NCBI GenBank assembly: GCA_017308515.1
Contig: JAFKEN010000005.1
Location: 62,001-126,000, forward strand
Direction of reading: 5' to 3'
Source: Actinomycetales bacterium
GTDB taxonomy: Bacteria > Actinomycetota > Actinomycetes > Actinomycetales > Microbacteriaceae
DNA: 64,000 nucleotides
Shown here: piece by piece, positions 25,433 through 33,227 of the stretch
Numbering within the stretch: the stretch's first letter is position 1
How the letters are laid out: each line of letters opens with the position of its first letter
The notes under the pieces: generated by a model
Told to the model about the DNA's origin: nothing
Seen by the model: only the letters and a program-made list of their open reading frames with translations
Database searches by the model: none
Made by a program: the position numbers and the translations under genes

Positions 25433-26740
25433 CTACTGGCCCTGCTTGGCGATCCCCTCATCGAGGAGCTTCTGCATCTCGTCCTGCACCGACGCTGTGT
25501 ACTCCGCCGCCGTCTTCTCGCCCTTGAAGACACTGGCGACGTTGGAGTTGAACAGGGTGAACCACTCCTGGTCGTACGTCGTGGTCTGGGTCGCGATGCG
25601 TCCGTAGTCCTCGATGATGCGAAGGAACTCCTGCTTGTTCGCGGGCGCCTTGTCGGAGGTCAGGTAGTCGCTCTTCGCCATGTCGATGAGGTTCGGGATC
25701 GCCTGCCCCTTCTCGATGTTGGTGCGTTGGGCATCCTTGTTGAAGGCCATGAACGCCGCGAGGTTCGCCGCGTCCGTCTTGTCCTTGCTGGAGTTCGCCA
25801 CGCCGAACCCGATGCTGCCCAGCCAGATCGCTTCCGTCCCGGTCGAGGGGCTGACCGGCCACGGCATGATGTCCCAGTTGAACGTGGCGTCGTTCCACAG
25901 GCCACCCTGGTTCCAGGGTCCGATGCCCATCATCGCGACCTTGCCGTCGACGAAGCGCTGGTAGTCGGGGAGGGCGCTCTGCTCTTCGGGGCTCGGCACG
26001 ACGTGGTCGACCAGGTTGAGGTCGGCGACCCACTGCAACGCCTCGACGAACTTCGGATCGGTGACCGTGACCTTCGTCCGGTCGGCGTTCAGCCAGTCCG
26101 CGCCGTTGGACCACACCGCCGATTCGAGCGAGTAGGGGCTCGAGCCGTAGACCTTGTCGTTGCCGGAGCCCTGGGTCAGGGTCTTCGCGGCGGCCTCGAA
26201 CTGATCCCAGGTCCACGGGGCGTCGTCGGTCGGCGCCGTGATGCCGGCCGCGTCGAAGAGGTCCTTGTTGTACGCCAACGCGAACGGCCCGATGTCCTTC
26301 GGCAGTCCGTAGATCGCACCGGTGCCGCGGGTGGTTCCGTCATAGCGATAGAAGTCCAGGGCCTTCTTCCAGACGTTGTCGACACTGAACTCCTGGTTGT
26401 CGTCGACGTACGAGCTGAGATCGGCGAGAAGTCCGGCGTCGACGTACTGGGTCAACTTGTCGGGCTGCAGGTAGAAGACGTCGGGCGTCTTCTTGCTGGC
26501 GATCATCGTCTGGAGCTTGGTGGCGAAGTCGGCGTCGGCGACCGTGATGTAGTCGACAGTGACGCCGGGGTACTTCTCCTCGTACTGGGCGATCATGGTC
26601 TTGAACGTGTCGATCTCCTCCGGAGACCCCCACCCCATGAACGTGATGGTCGTGTCGCCGTCCGGTTGAGCGGCACTGCAACCGCTCAGCACGAGAGCGG
26701 CGGCCGCAAGCAGGGCGGCCGCGGCGCTGAGTTTCTTCAT
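25433..26740 (-). CDS. Sugar ABC transporter solute-binding lipoprotein
   Basis: 435 aa family-1 extracellular solute-binding protein. The signal peptide ends in the lipobox VLSGC with the lipid-bearing Cys at about residue 21. The mature part starts DTTITFMGWGSPEEIDTFK and contains EKYPGVTVDYITVADADFATKL, the usual pattern of CUT1 sugar-binding proteins. First gene of the operon; its promoter has a LacI-type operator between -35 and -10. ATG 26740 follows a 92-nt leader with AGGAGACAGAC before it. The ligand is probably an oligosaccharide cut by the GH43 and GH2 enzymes. Confidence 0.95.
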   Translation of the reverse strand: MKKLSAAAALLAAAALVLSGCSAAQPDGDTTITFMGWGSPEEIDTFKTMIAQYEEKYPGVTVDYITVADADFATKLQTMIASKKTPDVFYLQPDKLTQYVDAGLLADLSSYVDDNQEFSVDNVWKKALDFYRYDGTTRGTGAIYGLPKDIGPFALAYNKDLFDAAGITAPTDDAPWTWDQFEAAAKTLTQGSGNDKVYGSSPYSLESAVWSNGADWLNADRTKVTVTDPKFVEALQWVADLNLVDHVVPSPEEQSALPDYQRFVDGKVAMMGIGPWNQGGLWNDATFNWDIMPWPVSPSTGTEAIWLGSIGFGVANSSKDKTDAANLAAFMAFNKDAQRTNIEKGQAIPNLIDMAKSDYLTSDKAPANKQEFLRIIEDYGRIATQTTTYDQEWFTLFNSNVASVFKGEKTAAEYTASVQDEMQKLLDEGIAKQGQ

Positions 26741-26838
26741 GTCTGTCTCCTGGTGCCGTGAGCATCCCTGGCCAGTTCTGCGCCATCGCGCGTGGCTCGG
26801 TCGTCATCGACCGGGTGGGGCAGCTCGATTGATTCGGG

Positions 26839-26867
26839 ACGCTAATCTATAGCGCTGTAAATGTCAA
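26839..26867 (-). promoter_or_regulatory. Sugar operon promoter with LacI-type operator in the spacer
   Basis: On the minus strand -35 TTGACA (26867-26862), 17-bp spacer, -10 TAGCGT (26844-26839). The palindrome around AGCGCT (26846-26861), TTTACAGCGCTATAGA on the minus strand, fills the spacer, so the divergently encoded LacI protein would exclude RNA polymerase. The same core TTTACAGCGCT is in the GH2 promoter. Confidence 0.75.
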
Positions 26868-26912
26868 TGAACCTCCCCCGGCCCGGCCGCGCAGACCGGT
26901 TACGATGTGGCC

Positions 26913-27932
26913 ATGGCATCCGGCAGATCCGCGGGGCGCGTCCGCCTCCAGGACGTCGCGGATCTCGCCGGCGTCTCGATGAAGACCGTCTCCAACGTCG
27001 TCCACGACTACGAGCACGTCTCGGCGACGATGCGCGACAAGGTGCAGGCCGCCATCGACGAGCTCGGGTACCGGCCCAACCTGACCGCGCGGCGCCTGGC
27101 GACGGGCAAGACGGGCATGATCGCCCTCGCCATTCCCGAGATCGACCAGTTCTACTTCGCGGAGATGGCCCGGCACATCGGCGAGGAGGCCGGGCGCCGC
27201 GGCTACCGCATCCTGGTCGAGCAGACTCTCAACGACGTGGAGGCCGAGCGTGCCGTGATCCGCGATCGCGAAGAGGGCCTGGTCGACGGCGTCATCTTCC
27301 AGCCGGCCCGCATCGATACCCTCGAGATCGCACGACTGCGTCCCGGAACGCCGCTCGTGCTGCTCGGTGAGGCCGCGAGGCCCGTCAATACCGACCATGT
27401 GATGATCGACAACACCCGCGCCGCTCGCGACGGAGTCGAGATGCTCCTGCGCGCGGGGCGGAAGCGCATCGCCTTCCTCGCCACCGTGCGCGGCGACATC
27501 ACCGAGTCGACCCACCTCCGCCTGCTCGGCTACCAGGAGGCGCTGCTCGCGGCCGGAATCGGACTCGACGCCACCCTGGTCCTGCAGACCGACGGCTTCG
27601 CCCTCGAGGACGGGGTGGATGCGATCTCGGCCGCCATCTCGGCCGGCGTGGAGTTCGACGCGGTGCTCTGCCGCGACGATCTCTTCGCGATGGCGGCCGT
27701 GCGCGGCCTCGAGATCGCCGGGCGCCGCGTTCCCGCCGACGTCTCCGTGCTCGGGTGGGACGACACCGCCGTCGCGCGCTACAGCACGCCGGCGCTCTCC
27801 TCGATCTCCCCCGACAAGCGCGCGATCGCCGCGACCGCGTTGTCCCTGCTCGAGGACCGGATGAACGGATACGACGGCACGGGACGCCACGAGATCGTGC
27901 CGCATTCGATCGCCGAACGCGCCACCACGTGA
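26913..27932 (+). CDS. LacI-family transcriptional repressor of the sugar locus
   Basis: 339 aa. N-terminal HTH and hinge: VRLQDVADLAGVSMKTVSNV, then LGYRPNLTARRLATGKTG. The rest is a periplasmic-binding-protein-like effector domain (ALAIPEIDQFYFAEMARHIG, DAVLCRDDLFAMAAVRGLE, SVLGWDDTAVARYSTPALSS). ATG 26913 is 6 nt behind a TACGAT box (26901-26906), pointing to a leaderless mRNA; a GTG at 26907 is possible but lies within that spacing. Flanked by target promoters with matching TTTACAGCGCT operators, so it very likely represses both transport/GH43 and GH2 genes until a sugar binds. Confidence 0.93.
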   Translation: MASGRSAGRVRLQDVADLAGVSMKTVSNVVHDYEHVSATMRDKVQAAIDELGYRPNLTARRLATGKTGMIALAIPEIDQFYFAEMARHIGEEAGRRGYRILVEQTLNDVEAERAVIRDREEGLVDGVIFQPARIDTLEIARLRPGTPLVLLGEAARPVNTDHVMIDNTRAARDGVEMLLRAGRKRIAFLATVRGDITESTHLRLLGYQEALLAAGIGLDATLVLQTDGFALEDGVDAISAAISAGVEFDAVLCRDDLFAMAAVRGLEIAGRRVPADVSVLGWDDTAVARYSTPALSSISPDKRAIAATALSLLEDRMNGYDGTGRHEIVPHSIAERATT

Positions 27933-27940
27933 CCCCGGGC

Positions 27941-27969
27941 TTTACAGCGCTGAACGGAAACCCTAGGGT
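27941..27969 (+). promoter_or_regulatory. GH2 promoter with LacI-type operator over the -35 box
   Basis: -35 TTTACA (27941-27946), 17-bp spacer, -10 TAGGGT (27964-27969), then 6 nt to the ATG at 27976. The operator TTTACAGCGCTGAA (27941-27954) covers the -35 box. The expected transcription start is the A of the ATG, so this mRNA is leaderless. Confidence 0.7.
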
Positions 27970-27975
27970 TCTCCC

Positions 27976-29814
27976 ATGCGTAGTGAATCCGGCGTGGCGC
28001 CGAGCGAGCAGGACGGCAGCTACCCGCGTCCGCAACTAGTGCGCGCCCGCTGGGCGGACCTCACCGGCTCGTGGGAGTTCGACTTCGACGACTCCGACGA
28101 GGGTCTCCGGGCCGGCTGGACCGGCGGCCGCACCCTGGGCCGGACGATCACGGTTCCGTTCCCTCCGGAGTCGCCGGCGTCGGGGATCGGCGACACCCGC
28201 TACCACCGGGTGCTCTGGTACCGGCGGCGGGTCACCGCCGACGACCTCCGGAACGCCGGGCATGCCGTCGAGGACACCCTGCTGCTGCACTTCGGAGCCG
28301 TGGACTATCGAGCCGATGTCTGGGTGAACGGTGCCCACCTCATCCGCCACGAGGGCGGCCACACGCCGTTCAGCGTGAGCGTGCCCGAGCCCGGAGACGG
28401 GTTCGAGATCGTCGTGCGCGCGGAGGACGACCCTCACGACCTCGGCCAGCCGCGGGGCAAACAGGACTGGGCGGAGCAGCGGCACGTGGTCTGGTACGAC
28501 CGCACGAGCGGCATCTGGCAGCCCGTCTGGCTCGAGTCCGTGCCGCGGGTGCACGTCGTCCACCTCACCTGGCATCCCGACGTCGCCCGCGGGCAGGCCG
28601 AGGTGTCGATCGTGCTGTCGGCGCCTCCGGTACCGGGGACCAGGTTGAGCATCGCGCTCCGGTGCGGCGATCGGCCGCTCGCCGAGCAGTCCGTCGCCGT
28701 GGCGACGCCGCAGGTGCGGGCGGTGCTCGCCGTCGATGCGCTCCGCAACGGGCAGGCCCTCGAGGATCTGCTGTGGTCACCCGAGCGGCCCACTCTCGTC
28801 GACGCGACGATCGACCTCGAGGTCCCCGGCCAGCGAGCCGACGAGCTGGGGTCGTACCTGGGCTTCCGGCAGGTCGGCGAGGGCGGGGGTCGGTTCCTGC
28901 TCAACGAGCATCCCTACGAGATCCGCGGCGTGCTGTCGCAGGGCTACTGGCCCGAGTCCCACCTCGCCGCCCCCTCGGGCGACGCCCTGCGCGCCGAGGT
29001 GGAGTTGATCCGCGAGTTGGGCTTCACCACCGTGCGCGTGCACCAGAAGATCGAGGACCCGCGGTTCCTGTACTGGACCGACCGCCTGGGCGTGCTCGTG
29101 TGGGAGGAGATGCCGAGCACCTACGAGTTCTCGACCGCCGCATCCGCCCGCCTGATCGCCGAGTGGATGGACGTGATCCGCCGCGACGCCTCGCACCCGA
29201 GCGTCGCGGTGTGGGTGCCCTTCAATGAGAGCTGGGGCGTGCAGCACGTCGCGACCGAGCCCGCGCAGCAGGCGCTGGTGCGGGCGGTCTACCACCTCAC
29301 GAAGTCTCTCGACGGCTCGCGGCTCGTGGTGTCGAACGACGGCTGGGAGCACACCCGCTCCGACCTGCTGACCGTGCACGACTACGAGAACGACGCCGCG
29401 AAGCTGAGCGCCTCATACGGCACCGCGGACGCCGTGAGCGGCCACCTCGAGGGCATCGCGCCCAGCGGTCGCCGACTGCTGATCGGTACCGCCGACGAGG
29501 CCACCGCCACCGCGGGCCGGCCGGTGGTGCTGAGCGAGTTCGGCGGCGTGACCATCGAGCAGTCGGCCGACGGCGTCTGGGGCTATCGCATGGTCGAGTC
29601 GCGCGAACAGCTCGAGCAGCACCTGACTGGCTTGTTCGCGGCCGCGCGCGGCACGGAGAGCCTCGCGGGGTGGTGCTTCACCCAGCTGACCGACACCGCT
29701 CAGGAGGCCAACGGGCTCACCGACGAGCACCGCGTGCCGAAACTGCCGGTCGACCGGATCCGCGCGATGGTCCGAGGGGACAGCCCGGCACGCGTTCCGG
29801 TCGACCAGGGGTGA
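27976..29814 (+). CDS. Glycoside hydrolase family 2 protein
   Basis: 612 aa without signal peptide, so cytoplasmic. N-terminal jelly-roll sugar-binding domain (about residues 25-180: LTGSWEFDFDDSDEG, HFGAVDYRADVWVNGAH), immunoglobulin-like domain (about 185-290), and a TIM barrel from about 300. The acid/base is E418 in WVPFNESWG, and the nucleophile is E521 in VVLSEFGGV. The WTDRLGVLVWEEMPSTYEF stretch is typical of this GH2 branch, which includes beta-galactosidase-, beta-glucuronidase- and arabinosidase-type enzymes; specificity is open. Probably leaderless and LacI-controlled. Likely partners the GH43 enzyme in splitting imported oligosaccharides. Confidence 0.9.
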   Translation: MRSESGVAPSEQDGSYPRPQLVRARWADLTGSWEFDFDDSDEGLRAGWTGGRTLGRTITVPFPPESPASGIGDTRYHRVLWYRRRVTADDLRNAGHAVEDTLLLHFGAVDYRADVWVNGAHLIRHEGGHTPFSVSVPEPGDGFEIVVRAEDDPHDLGQPRGKQDWAEQRHVVWYDRTSGIWQPVWLESVPRVHVVHLTWHPDVARGQAEVSIVLSAPPVPGTRLSIALRCGDRPLAEQSVAVATPQVRAVLAVDALRNGQALEDLLWSPERPTLVDATIDLEVPGQRADELGSYLGFRQVGEGGGRFLLNEHPYEIRGVLSQGYWPESHLAAPSGDALRAEVELIRELGFTTVRVHQKIEDPRFLYWTDRLGVLVWEEMPSTYEFSTAASARLIAEWMDVIRRDASHPSVAVWVPFNESWGVQHVATEPAQQALVRAVYHLTKSLDGSRLVVSNDGWEHTRSDLLTVHDYENDAAKLSASYGTADAVSGHLEGIAPSGRRLLIGTADEATATAGRPVVLSEFGGVTIEQSADGVWGYRMVESREQLEQHLTGLFAAARGTESLAGWCFTQLTDTAQEANGLTDEHRVPKLPVDRIRAMVRGDSPARVPVDQG

Positions 29815-29885
29815 CGGCGCGAAGCCGGCAGCCGGTGATGCATCGCGCTTGACTTCATGCGCTTGAGCCCTGTCCTCCTGGGGCC

Positions 29886-30002
29886 ATGAGTACTTCCGAC
29901 AGCAGCGTTCTCGTCGCCGGTGGCTCGGGCTACCTCGGCACCCGCGTCATCGCCGAGCTTCTCCGGGCCGGCGTCCCCGTGCGCACCACGGTCCGGTCCT
30001 AC
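29886..30002 (+). pseudogene. N-terminal fragment of an NAD(P)-dependent epimerase/NmrA-type protein
   Basis: From ATG 29886 the frame encodes SSVLVAGGSGYLGTRVIAEL and LLRAGVPVRTTVRS, the Rossmann GxxGxxG start of NAD(P)-binding epimerase or NmrA-like proteins. Family similarity stops at about 30002 and the frame then runs into the tRNA-Arg gene, ending after 60 codons. A full protein would need about 250 more residues, so this is a remnant cut off at the 3' side of the tRNA gene. Confidence 0.7.
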
Positions 30003-30029
30003 CGACCGGCGGAGCGGCGGGTACACCTG

Positions 30030-30101
30030 TGCCCCTGGAGGGACTCGAACCCCCAACCCTTTCCTTAGGACGGAACTGCTCTTCCATTGAGCTACAGAGG
30101 C
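30030..30101 (-). tRNA. tRNA-Arg (anticodon CCU)
   Basis: A 72-nt cloverleaf on the minus strand. Acceptor arms GCCTCTG and CAGGGGC pair with one G-T; D-arm GCTC/GAGC; anticodon loop GTCCTAA with CCT at 30069-30067; T-loop TTCGAGT between GGGGG and CCCTC. CCA is not encoded. The anticodon stem closes with only four clear pairs (G27 opposite A43) and has G at position 32, slightly unusual. Decodes AGG. A truncated epimerase fragment lies just beyond its 3' end. Confidence 0.93.
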
Positions 30102-30211
30102 GGGCGCCCCGAGTCTATCGGGGCCGCCTCGACGCTCGGATGACACGGGAACACGGGACGCACCGCGCGCCCGACGGCCAGCCGAAAGTCCGACCGCCGC
30201 CCGCTCCCGCG

Positions 30212-31471
30212 TCAGCCGATGGGCGGGGCGTAGAGGTAGTACGCGTCGGACGCCGAGATGATCCGCTGGCCGTACAGGTGGTCGGAGCCGTAGTTGTACT
30301 CCTCGAGCAGCACGTCGCCGTTGCCGAGGATGCCGCTCACGTAGGCGACGTGGTTCTGGCCGGCGAAGTACGCGACGGCACCGACCTGCGGGGTCGTGCC
30401 GGTCGCCCAGCCGTGCGACTCCCAGGCGGAGCGCCAGCTGTAGGCGCTGCCCGCGCCGAGGGTCGACCAGTTGATCGGGAACGGGGCGTGGGTGTAGCCC
30501 TTGTCGCGGTTGAGGCGCCAGGCCACGAAGTCGACGCACTCGCGGTAGTAGTAGTTGAGCGGGGAGAGCCCGCCGCCCTGGGTGTCGGAGAGCTCCGCGA
30601 ACCAGGGGTAGTCGTCGCCGAGGTCACCCGCACCCGAGGCGAGGTAGGCCTGCATGTTCTGCTCGCGCAGCGCGTTCGCGTAGATGCGCTGCAGGTCGGC
30701 GGCGCTCGTCGCGCTGAACTCGTCGCGCTTGGCGGTCTCGACCTGCGCGGTCGGGGCGACGACGAACTCCTGCGCCGAGGCACCCGCCCCGCGGGCGTCG
30801 GCCGGGGGTGCGGCGACCCCGTCGTTCGGGGTCGCGGCGTAGACCGGCAGCGCGACGACCGCGACGAGGCCGGTGATGGCGAGCATCGCGCCCGCGGCGG
30901 AGACCTTCGAGCGGGTCTCGCGACGCCCGAGCGCCGAGACCACCTGAGCGCGGGAGGTCCGTGAGCGCCGACGGCGCTTCGCGCGCGGGGCCCGTGGACG
31001 GGGTGCCTCGGGCCCGGCGGCGTGGGCGCCGGAGAACTCAGCGGCGGCCACCTCGGGGGCGAAGCTCAGCTGGGCCGCGGCGGGCTGCAGCTCCGGCACG
31101 CGCACCGACTCGGGCGCGACCGGGATCGCGGGGATCACCGGGTCCGTCGAGCGGGCGGGAGCCGTCTCGTCCGCGGAGGCGGCCGCGAGCGCCTCGGCCT
31201 CGCGCGCCGCGCGGAGGGCGCGACGACTGGGCAGAGCGTCGGGAGTCGCGGGAGACGTCCCCGCGGACGACGTGGAGGACGTGGTGCCGGGGGTCGCCGG
31301 GGTGGGGGCCGGGGTCGCCGGGGGGACGGTCGCCGACGTCACGTCGGCGCGGGATCCGTCGGGCTCATCGGCAGCGCGCATCCGGTCCGAGGCGGGTGCG
31401 GGTGCGTCCACAGGACCGGCGGCACCACCGAAGAGGAACCCGAGGGGATCCTGTTCAGGGCGTTCGCTCAC
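30212..31471 (-). CDS. CHAP-domain cell-wall hydrolase, membrane anchored
   Basis: 419 aa. Residues 1-190 are a Pro/Ala/Ser/Thr-rich, probably cytoplasmic stretch ending in a basic patch (PRAKRRRRSRTSRAQ). One membrane helix follows (AGAMLAITGLVAVVALPVYA, about 195-215). The C-terminal CHAP domain (about 300-419) has the catalytic Cys in YYRECVDFVAWRLN and the His in GQNHVAYVSGI, with EYNYGSDHLYGQR near the end. Such enzymes cut peptide bonds of peptidoglycan. GTG 31471 is preceded by GAGAGGA. The long N-terminal tail suggests regulated or tethered activity. Confidence 0.88.
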   Translation of the reverse strand: MSERPEQDPLGFLFGGAAGPVDAPAPASDRMRAADEPDGSRADVTSATVPPATPAPTPATPGTTSSTSSAGTSPATPDALPSRRALRAAREAEALAAASADETAPARSTDPVIPAIPVAPESVRVPELQPAAAQLSFAPEVAAAEFSGAHAAGPEAPRPRAPRAKRRRRSRTSRAQVVSALGRRETRSKVSAAGAMLAITGLVAVVALPVYAATPNDGVAAPPADARGAGASAQEFVVAPTAQVETAKRDEFSATSAADLQRIYANALREQNMQAYLASGAGDLGDDYPWFAELSDTQGGGLSPLNYYYRECVDFVAWRLNRDKGYTHAPFPINWSTLGAGSAYSWRSAWESHGWATGTTPQVGAVAYFAGQNHVAYVSGILGNGDVLLEEYNYGSDHLYGQRIISASDAYYLYAPPIG

Positions 31472-31571
31472 GCGCGATCCTCTCGATGGGCAGCAACCTC
31501 CAGGGTACGCGCGGCCCCGGGCGATGTCACGCGGAGGTCACGGTCCCCGGCGCCTTCCCAGGTGACGAGGG

Positions 31572-32069
31572 TCACGCCGCGGGGGCCAGGAATTCCTCCC
31601 ACTGCGGCTGCGCGCGCTCCGCCCCGCGCACCAGCCACGCCGTGCCGTGCGGCGGGCGCGGCACGATCCGCAGGCTCCAGCCCATCTCCTGCGGGGTCCG
31701 GTCGCCCTTGACGTTGTTGCAGCGCAGACAGCACGCGACGAGGTTCTCCCAGCTGTCGGCGCCGCCACGCGATCGCGGGATCACGTGGTCGATCGTGGAG
31801 GCCGAGGCGGCGCAGTACGCGCAGCGCTGCCCGTCGCGCCGCAGCACCCCGCGACGCGACACGGGCACGTGCCGGCCGCTCGGGATGCGCACGTAGCGGC
31901 GCAGCAGGATCACCGAGGGGCGATCCCACTGGGCGGTCGTGCCGACCACGGGGTGATCGAGATCGCTCGCGAGGATGGTCGCCTTGCCGGCCAGCACGAG
32001 CACGAGCGCTCGTTTGAAGGACACGACGGCGAGCGGCTCGTAACCGGCGTTGAGCACCAGGGTGCGCAT
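31572..32069 (-). CDS. HNH endonuclease family protein
   Basis: 165 aa. Starts MRTLVLNAGYEPLAVVSFKRA, the hallmark of the common actinobacterial and cyanobacterial HNH proteins. The HNH core is CAYCAASASTIDHVIPRSRGG then NLVACCLRCNNVKGDRTP, with two CxxC pairs for zinc and the DH and N residues of the motif. These stand-alone proteins are widely conserved and their in vivo substrate is unknown. ATG 32069 has GGGAGGAG at ideal spacing; the longer frame to 32144 is not needed. Confidence 0.92.
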   Translation of the reverse strand: MRTLVLNAGYEPLAVVSFKRALVLVLAGKATILASDLDHPVVGTTAQWDRPSVILLRRYVRIPSGRHVPVSRRGVLRRDGQRCAYCAASASTIDHVIPRSRGGADSWENLVACCLRCNNVKGDRTPQEMGWSLRIVPRPPHGTAWLVRGAERAQPQWEEFLAPAA

Positions 32070-32142
32070 GGGACTCCTCCCGACGGCGCCCGCACGGCTT
32101 GCGGGCGATCGACGTTCCCGGAGCTCCGGGGATCGGGAGCGC

Positions 32143-32175
32143 ACAAAAAAGGCGCCGTCGCGAACGACAGCGCCT
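32143..32175 (-). terminator. Intrinsic terminator with TTCG loop and T6 tract
   Basis: On the minus strand AGGCGCTGTCG pairs with CGACGGCGCCT around a TTCG tetraloop (one T-G pair), followed at once by TTTTTT. This is the clearest classical terminator in the window. It begins at the last base of the stop codon of the 33-codon gene (32175-32276) and isolates it from the HNH gene. Confidence 0.85.
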
Positions 32176-32276
32176 CATTCCACCCGCACGTGACAGGGCA
32201 CGGCGGGGCGGATGCTGTGCCGTATGCGGAACAGCGCGCGCGCGTCCCTGGTGGGGACGGTGCTCGTCGCTCGCAT
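32175..32276 (-). CDS. 33-aa basic small protein with own promoter and terminator
   Basis: ATG 32276 to TGA 32177-32175 encodes 33 residues, very Arg-rich (MRATSTVPTRDARALFRIRH at the start, one Cys near the end in VPCHVRVE), with no membrane segment and no recognised family. AGGAGAG stands at good spacing before the ATG. A TAGCCT -10 box at 32319-32314 would give a transcript from about 32307 to the terminator at 32143, roughly 165 nt. It could be a true small protein, a leader peptide, or a small regulatory RNA that is also translated. Not homologous by eye to its neighbours. Confidence 0.6.
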   Translation of the reverse strand: MRATSTVPTRDARALFRIRHSIRPAVPCHVRVE

Positions 32277-32423
32277 TCGGCTCTCCTGGATCCCTCGGAA
32301 TCTCCGGGGCTCCAGGCTAACCCGCACTCCGGTGACGGCGCGGTAACGGTTCGGTGCGCGTCGCGCGCACCGAACCCGTCACCGCGGCCGGGGCCCAGAC
32401 GGCGCCGAACCGGCCGGCCGGCC

Positions 32424-33227
32424 TCAGATCCCGGGCCGCACGAACCATGCGCCGCCGTCGTAGATGTCGTCGATGCTCACGACCCGGCCCTCGTAGGGAG
32501 CGTCGATCATCATGTTGCCGCCGAGGTAGATGCCGACGTGACCGCCGCCGTCGAGGATCACGAGGTCGCCCGGCACGGCCGCCGAGGCGGCGATCCGGGT
32601 CAGCGAGCCCTGCGAGGCCGAGCCGTGCGGCAGCGCGACGCCGACCTGCGCGAAGACGTAGCGGGTGAAGCCGGAGCAGTCGAAGCCGGCCGGGCTCGAG
32701 CCGCCGAACACGTACGGCACGCCGAGGTACTGCTGCGCGATCGCGACGACCGAGCCTCCCGAGTAGGGCTGTGCGGGCGGATCGGTCAGCGGGGCGACGT
32801 AACTGGCGGCGCGGCGCGCGGCCGCCATCGCCTCGGCTGAGGTCACGGTGAAACCGTCGCGCGCGGCGACGGTCGGGGCCGCCGCCGCGGCGTCGACGAC
32901 GTAGCTCTGCGGCCGGGCCTCGACGGCGTCGCGCACGTACTCGGCGGTCGCGATCTCGCGCGCGGTGGCGGCGTCGACGGGGGCCGCGCCCTGAGCGTTG
33001 GCGGGGAGCGCGAGGGTGGCGACGATCGCGGGCACGAGCAGCCCGAACACCGCGCCGCGCACGGTGGCGGGGCGGCGGAAGAAGGCGGAGCCGCGCGTGG
33101 AGGGGTGAGCCTCCCGCGGGGCCGCGGCGGGGTCGGGAGCCGCCGGGCGGGTGGCGAGCGCACTGAGGTCGCTGGGGAGCGCGAGCGCGCGCGTAGGAGT
33201 GTCGAGCACGAGGGATCTCCGCGCCAT
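32424..33227 (-). CDS. NlpC/P60 cell-wall endopeptidase
   Basis: 267 aa. N-terminal cytoplasmic stretch, one membrane or signal helix (AVFGLLVPAIVATLALPANAQ, about residues 58-78), a spacer, and a C-terminal NlpC/P60 domain (about 160-267). The catalytic Cys is in AGFDCSGFTRYVF, the His in GGGHVGIYLGG, and a third residue is expected in MMIDAPYEG. It cuts the peptide stems of peptidoglycan. ATG 33227 directly follows a CCCGCG-CGAA-CGCGGG hairpin and has no clear ribosome site; GTG 33209 with GGAG 7 nt before it is a real alternative. The leader may hold a c-di-AMP riboswitch. Confidence 0.88.
   Translation of the reverse strand: MARRSLVLDTPTRALALPSDLSALATRPAAPDPAAAPREAHPSTRGSAFFRRPATVRGAVFGLLVPAIVATLALPANAQGAAPVDAATAREIATAEYVRDAVEARPQSYVVDAAAAAPTVAARDGFTVTSAEAMAAARRAASYVAPLTDPPAQPYSGGSVVAIAQQYLGVPYVFGGSSPAGFDCSGFTRYVFAQVGVALPHGSASQGSLTRIAASAAVPGDLVILDGGGHVGIYLGGNMMIDAPYEGRVVSIDDIYDGGAWFVRPGI

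Noticed and set aside
29886-30068. A complete 60-aa gene reading into tRNA-Arg
   Set aside because: Only the first 39 residues resemble a family, and the rest is antisense to the tRNA; treated as a truncated pseudogene.
30030-30101. tRNA-Arg as an active prophage attachment site
   Set aside because: No integrase, phage gene or duplicated tRNA 3' end was found in the window; only an old scar is supported.
32117-32130. CCCGGAGCTCCGGG palindrome as part of the 33-codon gene terminator
   Set aside because: It lies beyond the T-tract of a complete terminator and has no loop; it may be a restriction-site-like or chance palindrome before the HNH gene.
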